Counted from the first letter of the stretch, positions 1 through 5,877 are shown. The stretch is 8,977 bases of DNA from an uncultured Clostridia bacterium (GCA_947177115.1 CAMWTG010000097.1:1-8977); one strand, 5' to 3'. Notes: generated from the letters alone by a model not told the origin. Numbers and translations: made by a program.

Positions 1-332
1 ATGCATTCAGAATACACCTATTTCCGTCTTCTTACAAGTTGGGAAAAGTACTAAAATTTTTTTGCCCTATTCGTTGAAAATCACGGAAAAATCCGTTGTA
101 CCGGAACAAATCCTTGTCAAAAAATGAAATGAGGAGACAAAAAGGACGGCCCGCTCCCAAGCGGGCCGTCCTTCCGGCCGCAAGTTGACTGCAAGGGATA
201 AAGCCAAGAGGCATTATACTATTCCCTGACGAAAAGTGCAGCATTTTTACCGGGCAGAAATCCGGGAATAGCAGTGGTTTTAGGCTTGAGGTCAAAGCTC
301 TTTTTGATACTTTTTCTTTCTCAAAAAAAGTA
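1..332. other. Non-coding stretch without a supported gene
   Basis: No reading frame here looks like a real protein. The only long one, leftward 32-343, runs straight through the terminator hairpin at 142-173 and through the A/T-rich inverted repeat, has no ribosome binding site and overlaps the 3' end of the acetyltransferase gene. The stretch holds those two structures, plus a leftward TATAAT at 213-218 that lacks a good -35 box. No tRNA fold was recognised. Confidence 0.6.
142..173 (-). terminator. Rho-independent terminator, leftward
   Basis: A perfect 14-bp stem (142-155 with 160-173) closes a 4-base loop. Read leftward, the stem is rich in GC and runs into five T's (complement of A139-A143) followed by GTCTCC, which is the classic intrinsic terminator form. 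Read rightward, there is no T-run after the hairpin. It probably ends transcription from the acetyltransferase gene about 160 bases upstream, or a short transcript from the weak TATAAT at 213-218. Confidence 0.8.
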
Positions 333-337
333 TTAAA
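303..337. repeat. A/T-rich 13-bp inverted repeat at the acetyltransferase 3' end
   Basis: Bases 303-315 pair with 325-337 around a 9-base loop, with one G-T wobble. The right arm contains the TAA stop codon of the leftward acetyltransferase gene. Neither direction gives a GC stem with a following T-run, so it is not a typical terminator. The left arm contains TGATACTTTTTCTT (305-318), which recurs exactly at 3575-3588, again just after a gene's stop codon. It may be a copy of an intergenic repeat family or a weak termination or processing signal. Confidence 0.5.
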
Positions 338-947
338 GGGCATTGTAATCGATCTTCCGGTTCTTAAAATAGTATTCTCTGTCGTGTTCCCCCACTTCCC
401 GCAGGATCCTGCAGGGATTGCCTACGGCGACCACATTGGAGGGGAGATCCTTGGTGACCACGCTGCCCGCGCCGACCACCACGTTATCCCCGATGGTGAT
501 CCCGGGCAGGATAATGGCTCCCGCGCCGATCCAGCAGTTCCGCCCTATGTGTACGGGCATGTTGTACTGGTAAAGCTTCTCCCGGAGCTCCGGCAGGATA
601 GGGTGTCCGGCGGTGGCCACAATAACATTGGGCCCGAACATGGTATAGTCGCCTACATAAATATGGGTATCGTCCACGCATGTCAGGTTGAAGTTGGCAT
701 AAACGAATTTGCCGAAGTGGACATGCCTGCCGCCGAAATTGGCGTGGAAGGGCGGTTCCACATAGCAGCCTTCTCCGATTTCCGCGAACATCTCCTGCAG
801 CAGTGCCAGCCGCTTCTCGCCTTCGCTTGGCCGGGTCATATTGTAGTCGCAGAGCCGGTCCAGGCAGGTCATCTGCCAGTCAAAGATCTCCTTGTCTCCG
901 GGAAGGTAGAGTTCGCCGGTGTGCATTCTGTCCTTCATTTTCTTCAT
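333..947 (-). CDS. Maltose/galactoside O-acetyltransferase family protein (left-handed beta-helix)
   Basis: The 204-residue protein has the length and pattern of the LacA/Maa sugar O-acetyltransferases, cytoplasmic trimers that move an acetyl group from acetyl-CoA to a sugar hydroxyl. An N-terminal helical region (about 10-60), typical of this family, precedes the left-handed beta-helix of hexapeptide repeats (about 63-180). The ATAGHP motif places the likely catalytic histidine at residue 115. The coenzyme-binding C-terminal turns run through IGAGAIILPG (140-149), VVVGAGSVVTKD and AVGNPCR. The ATG at 945-947 is preceded by AAAGGAGA at good spacing. The gene is monocistronic and has its own promoter at 994-1022. 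The real acceptor sugar (maltose, galactoside, or another such as a surface glycan) cannot be told from sequence. The family call is firm; the substrate is not. Confidence 0.93.
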   Translation of the reverse strand: MKKMKDRMHTGELYLPGDKEIFDWQMTCLDRLCDYNMTRPSEGEKRLALLQEMFAEIGEGCYVEPPFHANFGGRHVHFGKFVYANFNLTCVDDTHIYVGDYTMFGPNVIVATAGHPILPELREKLYQYNMPVHIGRNCWIGAGAIILPGITIGDNVVVGAGSVVTKDLPSNVVAVGNPCRILREVGEHDREYYFKNRKIDYNAL

Positions 948-993
948 AAATGTTTCTCCTTTCCGTGCGCCCGCCGTGCCGGGCCTTGGTGGG

Positions 994-1022
994 ATTATAC
1001 CAGCAAAAGCCGCCGCTGTATA
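994..1022 (-). promoter_or_regulatory. Sigma-A promoter of the acetyltransferase gene
   Basis: Read leftward, a TATACA -35 (1017-1022) and a perfect TATAAT -10 (994-999) are separated by 17 bases, with TG one base before the -10 (extended -10). Transcription would start near 987, about 40 bases before the start codon. It is divergent from the promoter at 1072-1100, about 50 bases away. Confidence 0.75.
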
Positions 1023-1071
1023 GGGGGAAACGGCCGGTTCCCCGCTGGCGGAGAAAACTTTTCGCGACCTC

Positions 1072-1100
1072 TTGCGGCTTTGCCGGTCCTATGATAAAAT
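1072..1100 (+). promoter_or_regulatory. Promoter of the rightward GDPD-Nudix-regulator operon
   Basis: TTGCGG (1072-1077) and TAAAAT (1095-1100) are 17 bases apart, and TGA directly before the -10 makes it an extended -10 promoter. The start point would be near 1107, leaving about 95 bases of leader before the ATG at 1201. A TATACT at 1137-1142 could be a second -10, but its -35 is poor. Confidence 0.6.
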
Positions 1101-1200
1101 AACGGAGATGTTTTATGAATTCCTGCGGTTTTACGGTATACTAACGTCAAGGAAACGCTCCTCCCCTGTGTCCCCAAACTTATTTCCAAAGAGGTCCTCT

Positions 1201-2271
1201 ATGGCGCGGTACAAAAAATTTGGTAAATCCACAAAACTGGTCTATACCCTTTTTATTCTGGCGGTATTGGAGCTTGTTTGCCTGGCCGGGCTGACAGCTT
1301 TCCTTCTGACCCGTCCAGCTCCGGCGGCGGAGGCCGTCCCGGCTGCCGCGAAGGATGCCGGGGACATTCCGGACAGTCAGGCGGCGCCGGTCCTGCCCGC
1401 TTCCGCCTCCGCCCAGACCGGCCAGCCGGAACCCGTGCCGGAGAAGGAGAAACCGGCGGGAGAGAGGAACGCCTGGGAGATCCTGGGGGAGACGCAGCTG
1501 ATCACCCACGGCATGGGCGAGGTGGACGGCGTCACCACGCTGAATTGCCTGGAGGGTTTCCTGGCCCAGTATGAGCAAGGGGTTCGGGCCTTCGAGGTGG
1601 ACCTGCGGCTGACGGCGGACCAGCAGGTGGTGCTGCGCCACGACTGGCGGGCCGGCTGGCAGTCCGGCGTCAGCGAGGTCAGCATCCCCACCATGAAGGA
1701 GTTTCTTGCCCGGCCTATCCTCAAGCAGTATACGCCGCTGTCCTTCCGGGACCTGCTGCTCCTGATGGAGGAATACCCGGATATCTGCGTTGTCACCGAC
1801 ACCAAGTTCACAGACGCGGAGATCGTCACCCTGCAGTTCAGGGCCATGCTCCGCGATGCGGAGGAGCTGGGGCTCAGTTATCTTTTTGACCGGATGATCA
1901 TCCAGGTCTACGATCCCCTTATGTTCAAGGTGGTGGACGGCGTCCACCATTTCAGCAACTATATCTACACCCTGTACAGCGAGGGCTTTTCCACCACAGA
2001 GGCGGATTTCCGGGAAAAAGCCGCTTTCTGCGCGGAAAACGGAATCGGCGGCATTACAATGTGGGACCGCTGGTGGAGGACTTCCTTTGCGCCCGCTGCC
2101 CGGGAACACGGCATCAAGGTCTACGCCCACACAGTCAATGAACCGGCAGAAGCCCTGTCCCTGCTGGACAGCGGCGTCAGCGGGATCTACACCGATTCCC
2201 TGACCCCCGCCAGCCTGACGGAGAGCACGCAGGCCGGAGAACCAACGCCATCTACGGAAGGAGAACCATGA
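1201..2271 (+). CDS. Membrane-anchored glycerophosphodiester phosphodiesterase-like protein (PI-PLC/GDPD fold)
   Basis: Enzymes of this superfamily cleave phosphodiesters such as glycerophosphodiesters to an alcohol and glycerol-3-phosphate. The 356-residue product has a basic N-terminus, one hydrophobic segment (about 13-37) that should anchor it with the domain outside the cell, and a Pro/Ala/Glu-rich linker (about 38-90). The TIM-barrel domain (about 97-340) follows: THGMGE with His103, FEVDLRLTAD with Glu132 and Asp134, RHDW with His147, VVTDTK with Lys202, YAHTVNEP, and a closing GVSGIYTDS. These match the GDPD-like pattern, although the usual His-Arg start motif reads His-Gly. The ATG at 1201 was chosen because AAAGAGG (1188-1194) precedes it and the membrane segment follows directly. 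The frame is open back to 1072, but that part overlaps the promoter. It is the first gene of a three-gene operon. The natural substrate is unknown. Confidence 0.85.
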   Translation: MARYKKFGKSTKLVYTLFILAVLELVCLAGLTAFLLTRPAPAAEAVPAAAKDAGDIPDSQAAPVLPASASAQTGQPEPVPEKEKPAGERNAWEILGETQLITHGMGEVDGVTTLNCLEGFLAQYEQGVRAFEVDLRLTADQQVVLRHDWRAGWQSGVSEVSIPTMKEFLARPILKQYTPLSFRDLLLLMEEYPDICVVTDTKFTDAEIVTLQFRAMLRDAEELGLSYLFDRMIIQVYDPLMFKVVDGVHHFSNYIYTLYSEGFSTTEADFREKAAFCAENGIGGITMWDRWWRTSFAPAAREHGIKVYAHTVNEPAEALSLLDSGVSGIYTDSLTPASLTESTQAGEPTPSTEGEP

Positions 2272-2272
2272 T

Positions 2273-2809
2273 ATGGATCTGACAGAAAAGACATTGTCCA
2301 GCGAAAAGATTTTTGACGGGCGCATCCTGCATGTCCGGCGGGATACGGTGGAACTGCCCGATGGCGGCACCGGTTTCCGGGAAGTGGTGGATCATCCCGG
2401 CGGCGTATGCGTGCTGGCCCTGGACGATGAAAACCGGGCGCTGCTGGTGAGCCAGTACCGGTATCCCTATGAAAAAGTCCTGCGGGAGATTCCCGCTGGG
2501 AAACTGGAATACGGCGAGGACCCCACCCAGGCCGCCATCCGGGAGCTGAAGGAGGAAACGGGAGCCTCATCCGGAGATTTCCGGCCGCTGGGAGAACTGT
2601 ATCCCTCCCCCGGCTATTGCGGGGAGATTATCCGGATGTACCTGGCCCGGGACCTGACGTTCGGGGAGGCCCATCCGGATGAGGATGAATTTTTGAATCT
2701 GGAGCGGGTGCCCTTTGATGAGCTGGTGGAGCAGGTGCTCTCCGGAGAGATCAAAGACGCCAAGACCATCGCCGCCGTGCTGAAGGGCAAGCTGCTGCTG
2801 CAGATGTAA
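2273..2809 (+). CDS. Nudix hydrolase, ADP-ribose pyrophosphatase type
   Basis: The enzyme should hydrolyse ADP-ribose or related nucleoside diphosphate compounds to AMP plus a phosphorylated sugar in the cytoplasm, removing a reactive by-product of NAD turnover. The 178-residue length fits the NudF group. A complete Nudix box lies at residues 76-98 (G-x5-E-x7-REL-x-EE-x-G-A), with metal-binding glutamates at 91, 94 and 95. The HPGGVCVLAL strand before it and the SPGY segment after it (112-115) are typical of ADP-ribose pyrophosphatases. The start codon lies 1 base after the stop of the phosphodiesterase gene, and its ribosome binding site (GGAAGGAGA, about 2256-2263) sits inside that gene's end, so translation is probably coupled. 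The response regulator gene follows after 39 bases. The ADP-ribose preference is a family inference. Confidence 0.92.
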   Translation: MDLTEKTLSSEKIFDGRILHVRRDTVELPDGGTGFREVVDHPGGVCVLALDDENRALLVSQYRYPYEKVLREIPAGKLEYGEDPTQAAIRELKEETGASSGDFRPLGELYPSPGYCGEIIRMYLARDLTFGEAHPDEDEFLNLERVPFDELVEQVLSGEIKDAKTIAAVLKGKLLLQM

Positions 2810-2822
2810 CGCCCGTCCCCCG

Positions 2823-2837
2823 CACAAGCGGCTTGTG
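2823..2837 (+). promoter_or_regulatory. Short palindrome just before the response regulator ribosome binding site
   Basis: CACAAGC and GCTTGTG flank a single G, forming a 7-base-arm palindrome that can fold as a small hairpin. It ends directly before AAGGAG (2838-2843), the ribosome binding site of the response regulator gene. It could tune translation or be a protein-binding site; chance is also possible. Confidence 0.3.
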
Positions 2838-2848
2838 AAGGAGAAGCT

Positions 2849-3553
2849 ATGGAAGAAAAAAAGACCGTCCTCATTGTTGAGGACGAGAAAAGCATTGTGG
2901 ACATTGTCCGGTTCAACCTGGAGAAGGAGGGCTACGCGGTCCTCACCGCCTACGATGGCGAGGCGGGGCTGGCTGCCGCCCGGGAGGGCAATCCGGATCT
3001 GATCCTGCTGGACGTGATGCTGCCGAAAATGATCGGATTTGACGTATGCAGGCTCCTGCGGGAGGAGGGGAATAACGTGCCCGTTATCATCCTAACCGCC
3101 CGGGAGGAGGAGGCGGACAAGGTACTGGGCCTGGAAATCGGGGCGGACGATTATATCACCAAGCCCTTCTCCATGCGGGAGCTGATGGCCCGGGTCAAGG
3201 CCAATATCCGCCGCACAGCCATGCTGCAGCCCCAGGAGAGCGCCGCCGCCGTCCCGGCGGCAGGCGGACTGACCATTGATCCGGAAAATTATCAGGTCAG
3301 TAAACACGGCAAACCTATCCCGCTGACCCAGCGGGAGTATGAGCTGTTGACTTTCCTGGCCGGACACCCGGGGAAGGTCTATTCCAGGACCGACCTTATG
3401 GAGCAGGTGTGGAATTACGACTATGTGGGCGATGACGTCCGCACGGTAGATGTCACCGTCCGGCGGCTGCGGGAAAAGATCGAAGACGATCCGGCCAATC
3501 CGGCTCTGATCCTGACCAGGAGAGGCGTGGGGTACTACTTTGCGGGACAGTGA
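2849..3553 (+). CDS. OmpR/PhoB-family response regulator, WalR/PhoP-like, with no kinase beside it
   Basis: A cytoplasmic two-component transcription regulator of 234 residues, full length for the family. The receiver domain (about 6-119) has the acidic pair Glu11/Asp12, the phospho-accepting Asp55, Thr83 and Lys105. A linker (about 124-139) joins it to a winged-helix DNA-binding domain (about 140-232) with LTQREYELL, the RTVDVTVRRLREKI recognition-helix region and the terminal RRGVGYYF hairpin. The stretch KVLGLEIGADDYITKPFS closely resembles WalR and PhoP of Firmicutes. Residue 62, seven after Asp55, is isoleucine where most relatives have aspartate. AAGGAG lies 5 bases before the ATG. It is the last gene of the operon; a terminator follows at 3594-3624 and the next gene points the other way, so no histidine kinase is encoded next to it. 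Confidence 0.93.
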   Translation: MEEKKTVLIVEDEKSIVDIVRFNLEKEGYAVLTAYDGEAGLAAAREGNPDLILLDVMLPKMIGFDVCRLLREEGNNVPVIILTAREEEADKVLGLEIGADDYITKPFSMRELMARVKANIRRTAMLQPQESAAAVPAAGGLTIDPENYQVSKHGKPIPLTQREYELLTFLAGHPGKVYSRTDLMEQVWNYDYVGDDVRTVDVTVRRLREKIEDDPANPALILTRRGVGYYFAGQ

Positions 3554-3593
3554 GCATTTGCCGTCATAGGGCTGTGATACTTTTTCTTGCACA

Positions 3594-3624
3594 GGCCCGG
3601 AGGCTCATGCCTCCGGGCCCTTTT
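3594..3624 (+). terminator. Rho-independent terminator of the rightward operon
   Basis: An 11-bp perfect GC-rich stem (3594-3604 with 3609-3619) with a TCAT loop is followed by C and TTTT. It lies 40 bases after the response regulator stop codon. Read leftward, the hairpin is not followed by T's, so it would end the opposing IIC gene only weakly. Its position between two convergent genes could still serve both. Confidence 0.8.
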
Positions 3625-3628
3625 GCTG

Positions 3629-4738
3629 TTACCCCGCCAGGGTGAGATCCCCCTCCTTAATCCATCCGATCTTCCGGAAGAACAGGCCAAAGGCCCAGCT
3701 CAGTACCGCCGGGAGGACAAAGGAAATCAGAATCAGCCCGATCCAGTCAAAGGCCCCCGGCACGATTGCCGATGCGCCGTTGGTGATCGCCCGCTCGCTG
3801 GGGGACAGCCAGCCCGTCCATACGCCGATCTGCCCCACCAGGCCGCAGGTCCCCATGCCGGAGGATACAGGAGGACCGTTCATCTCCATTTTGAACACAC
3901 AGGTGGAAATGGGACCGGTGACAGCGGAGGTCAGAATGGCCGGAAGCCAGATCCGGGGATTTTTTACAATGTTCCCCATTTGCAGCATAGAGGTGCCGAT
4001 GCCTTGGCTCACCAGGCCGCCCCAGTGGTTCTCCCGGAAGGAAAGTACCGCGAAGCCTACCATGTTGGCGCAGCATCCTGCCACTGCCGCGCCGCCCGCC
4101 AGACCTGTAAGGCCGAAGGCCGCGCAAATGGCTGCGGAGGAGATGGGCAGGGTCAAGGCCATTCCCATGAGTACAGAAACAATGATCCCCATCAGGAAGG
4201 GCTGCAGGTCGGTGGCCCACATGATAATATTGCCCACCGCTGTGGCGGCGGTGCCGATGGCCGGTGCCCACCAGGCCGACAGGGCAACGCCAATCAGAAT
4301 GGTTACCAGAGGCGTCACCAGGATGTCGATCTTGGTCTCCTTGCTGACGGCCTTGCCGCACTCAGCGGCAATGATGGCGATGAACAGCACCGCCAGCGGG
4401 CCGCCAGCTCCGCCCTGGTTGGGGATCAGGCTGGTGCTGCCCAGGGCATTGGCCGCGTAGCCTACGGCAGCCAGGGAGAACAGTACCAGCGGCGGGGCCT
4501 GGAGGGCGAAGCCAATGGCAACCGCCATGGCCGCGCCGCTCATGGCGGAGGCATAGTTTCCCACATCGACCAGAAAGGGAATACCCGCCTGTTCCCCCAA
4601 GGTCTTGACAATGGTGCCGATGAGCAGGGAGCAGAACAGGCCCTGGGCCATGGCCCCCAGCGCGTCAATGCCATAGCGCTTGGCGGAGAATACAATGTTT
4701 TTGCGTTTGCAGAACGCCTTCAATTTTTCCATTTCCAT
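3629..4738 (-). CDS. Stand-alone PTS IIC-like membrane permease
   Basis: A strongly hydrophobic protein of 369 residues from the chosen start, with roughly nine or ten membrane segments separated by short loops. It contains the glycine-rich GSTSLIPNQGGAGGPLA stretch and the PVSSGMGTCGLVGQIG and GWLSP segments that mark the PTS_EIIC_2 family, membrane proteins related to the sugar channel part of phosphotransferase systems. No IIA or IIB domain or gene is present here, as is common for this family, so the substrate and energy source are unknown. An in-frame ATG at 4796-4798 is rejected as the start because it lies between the -35 and -10 boxes of the promoter. The start at 4736-4738 follows GCAGGTAC, a modest ribosome binding site; the ATG at 4730-4732 is an alternative. 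It is monocistronic and probably controlled by the tandem operator at 4758-4781. Confidence 0.87.
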   Translation of the reverse strand: MEMEKLKAFCKRKNIVFSAKRYGIDALGAMAQGLFCSLLIGTIVKTLGEQAGIPFLVDVGNYASAMSGAAMAVAIGFALQAPPLVLFSLAAVGYAANALGSTSLIPNQGGAGGPLAVLFIAIIAAECGKAVSKETKIDILVTPLVTILIGVALSAWWAPAIGTAATAVGNIIMWATDLQPFLMGIIVSVLMGMALTLPISSAAICAAFGLTGLAGGAAVAGCCANMVGFAVLSFRENHWGGLVSQGIGTSMLQMGNIVKNPRIWLPAILTSAVTGPISTCVFKMEMNGPPVSSGMGTCGLVGQIGVWTGWLSPSERAITNGASAIVPGAFDWIGLILISFVLPAVLSWAFGLFFRKIGWIKEGDLTLAG

Positions 4739-4757
4739 GTACCTGCTTTTATTAGTC

Positions 4758-4781
4758 TGACATATGTCTTGACATATGTCT
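4758..4781 (-). promoter_or_regulatory. Tandem palindromic operator over the IIC transcription start
   Basis: Two exact copies of TGACATATGTCT lie end to end (4758-4769 and 4770-4781). Each contains the perfect 10-base palindrome GACATATGTC (4759-4768 and 4771-4780), with centres 12 bases apart. The pair begins at the predicted start point and lies wholly between the -10 box and the start codon, where a bound repressor would block transcription. The site should bind dimers of a helix-turn-helix regulator side by side; which family (TetR, GntR or other) cannot be told, and no such regulator is encoded in the window. Confidence 0.75.
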
Positions 4782-4786
4782 TTCCT

Positions 4787-4814
4787 ATTGTAGCCCATTC
4801 TTTGGATTTGTCAA
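4787..4814 (-). promoter_or_regulatory. Strong sigma-A promoter of the IIC gene
   Basis: Read leftward, a perfect TTGACA -35 (4809-4814) and TACAAT -10 (4787-4792) are 16 bases apart. The start point would be near 4780, at the edge of the tandem palindromes, giving a leader of about 40 bases. Confidence 0.85.
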
Positions 4815-4864
4815 GACCTTTTTTCTCTTTGGCGGCATAAGAACCGGCCGGTATTAGCCGAAAA

Positions 4865-4914
4865 GGGAGCAAGATCCCCCGTCTTCCGGCAATGGAAGGC
4901 GGGGGATCTTGCTC
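4865..4914 (-). terminator. Rho-independent terminator of the S-layer-like gene
   Basis: A 21-bp stem with one mismatch/wobble (4867-4887 with 4894-4914) and a 6-base loop is followed, read leftward, by CCTTTT. It begins 10 bases after the S-layer-like gene's stop codon and separates that gene from the IIC promoter. Confidence 0.87.
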
Positions 4915-4923
4915 TGCGGGGCG

Positions 4924-5541
4924 TTACTCCGCCAAAGCGCGGTGAAGGAAGGTGACGATCTGACCCCGGCTGCAGACATCATCAGGGGAGAAAGCGCCCT
5001 GACCGGTACCGGTCGTGACGCCCTGCTCCACCGCCCAGGCTACGGGCGCGGCGTAGTAGGTATCGGCGGCTACATCGGTGAAAGCGGGGGCGGCGGGCTT
5101 TTCAGGGGCCTCCGGCTCCTTTGGCGTTTCCGATTCGACCGGAGATCCAGTTTCCGCAGGGGCGGCAGCCGTCTCTCCATCAGAGATGAGGTAGGCCATG
5201 GTTCCCGTGGTCCCCGTCTGGAAAGCGGTGAGAGGGTCGGTGCTGACAGCGGTCCAGACCTGCATCTGTACCAGGACCAATGTGTTGGGGCCAAACATCT
5301 TGCTGAGATAATCTGTGGTGATCGTTACGGAACTGGGTAAAACATTCGTATCAAGCCCCACGCTGTTATCCTTTGTGAGAAACGCCGCATAGCTGTATCT
5401 TCCGTTTTCATCTGGAAGAAAAGCAACCTTCTCCTCCTCAAGAGGGACTACCGCGGGATTATTTTCAAAATCAAAAATCCACTGGTCATAAATGCCATCG
5501 CCATCGGGGTCAGAATAAGCCTGAATCCCAATAACATCCAC
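4924..5541 (-). CDS. C-terminal fragment of the interrupted S-layer-like protein (SLH domain)
   Basis: The 3' part of the same frame carries the DPDGDGIYD loop, the acidic proline-rich linker and the single SLH domain. The first in-frame start-like codon after the premature stop used here is a GTG at 5539-5541, but no convincing ribosome binding site precedes it and no signal peptide follows. It is therefore unlikely to be made as a separate, exported protein. Confidence 0.4.
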   Translation of the reverse strand: MDVIGIQAYSDPDGDGIYDQWIFDFENNPAVVPLEEEKVAFLPDENGRYSYAAFLTKDNSVGLDTNVLPSSVTITTDYLSKMFGPNTLVLVQMQVWTAVSTDPLTAFQTGTTGTMAYLISDGETAAAPAETGSPVESETPKEPEAPEKPAAPAFTDVAADTYYAAPVAWAVEQGVTTGTGQGAFSPDDVCSRGQIVTFLHRALAE

Positions 5542-5631
5542 CTCGCCGCCATTGGCGCTCCAATTGTTCCGCAGATTGTTTATGGTAATGGTGGTCCCCA
5601 GAGGAATGGCAAAAGTATTGAGCGTGAAGCT

Positions 5632-5877
5632 TTACGGTTCGCTCTCGCGGGCCATTACATAGCCGAGAGTAGTATTGGACGCTTTGTCTGTAAGTCCTAC
5701 TGCGCTGACGCGCCGAACCTGATAGGAGCCGGTCGAAGATTCGGGATGGCTGTTATTGGGCAGGACCATTCCGATCTGGGGCACATTTGCCGAAGCTTCA
5801 CGGCCTGCGAATGCCGGAACGCACAGCCCCAGGGACATCACCAGGGCCAACACGAGGGGCAGAAGTTTTTTCTTCAT
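5632..5877 (-). CDS. N-terminal fragment of the interrupted S-layer-like protein
   Basis: This is the part still translatable from the normal start: an 81-residue peptide whose first 24 residues form a clear signal peptide (KKK, hydrophobic core, PAFA cleavage site). It leaves a mature piece of about 57 residues rich in Ser, Thr and Asn, with no recognised domain. An extended form from TTG at 5896-5898 would add seven residues but lacks a better ribosome binding site. Confidence 0.5.
   Translation of the reverse strand: MKKKLLPLVLALVMSLGLCVPAFAGREASANVPQIGMVLPNNSHPESSTGSYQVRRVSAVGLTDKASNTTLGYVMARESEP

Larger units (their letters stand above)
4924..5877 (-). pseudogene. Secreted protein with one S-layer homology domain, interrupted by an in-frame TAA
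   Basis: Read through, this is a 317-residue exported protein. It has a signal peptide (1-24, ending PAFA), a unique extracellular region (about 25-230), a Pro/Glu/Ala-rich linker (about 235-264) and one SLH domain (about 266-315, FTDVAADTYY to VTFLHRAL) for holding on to cell-wall polymers. A DPDGDGIYD loop at 123-131 resembles a calcium-binding DxDxDG motif. Codon 82 (5632-5634) is TAA; the frame is open on both sides with no shift, and the sequence after the stop (SFTLNTFAIPLG) reads as ordinary protein. A single base change explains this. The ATG at 5875-5877 follows GAGGGG; a TTG at 5898 is less likely. As read, only an 81-residue secreted fragment without the wall anchor would be made. 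A sequencing error is the main alternative. Confidence 0.72.

Noticed and set aside
32..343. Leftward 103-residue reading frame
   Set aside because: It runs through a strong terminator hairpin and an inverted repeat, has no ribosome binding site and no domain-like sequence.
384..1094. Rightward 236-residue frame opposite the acetyltransferase gene
   Set aside because: Antisense shadow of a clear enzyme gene in GC-rich DNA; it has no family features.
1180..2370. Leftward 396-residue frame opposite the phosphodiesterase gene
   Set aside because: Antisense shadow with low-complexity Arg/Gly/Gln content; the rightward frame has recognisable GDPD motifs and a ribosome binding site.
4739..4798. 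N-terminal extension of the IIC protein from the ATG at 4796-4798
   Set aside because: That ATG lies in the spacer between the -35 and -10 boxes, so it would not be in the mRNA; the extension only translates the operator repeats.
3587..4840. Rightward 417-residue frame opposite the IIC gene
   Set aside because: Gly/Gln/His-rich shadow that starts inside a terminator; the leftward frame encodes a clean multi-span membrane protein.
5535..5634. Frameshift as the cause of the S-layer gene split
   Set aside because: Both halves are in the same frame and the bases between them are open; only a stop codon separates them.
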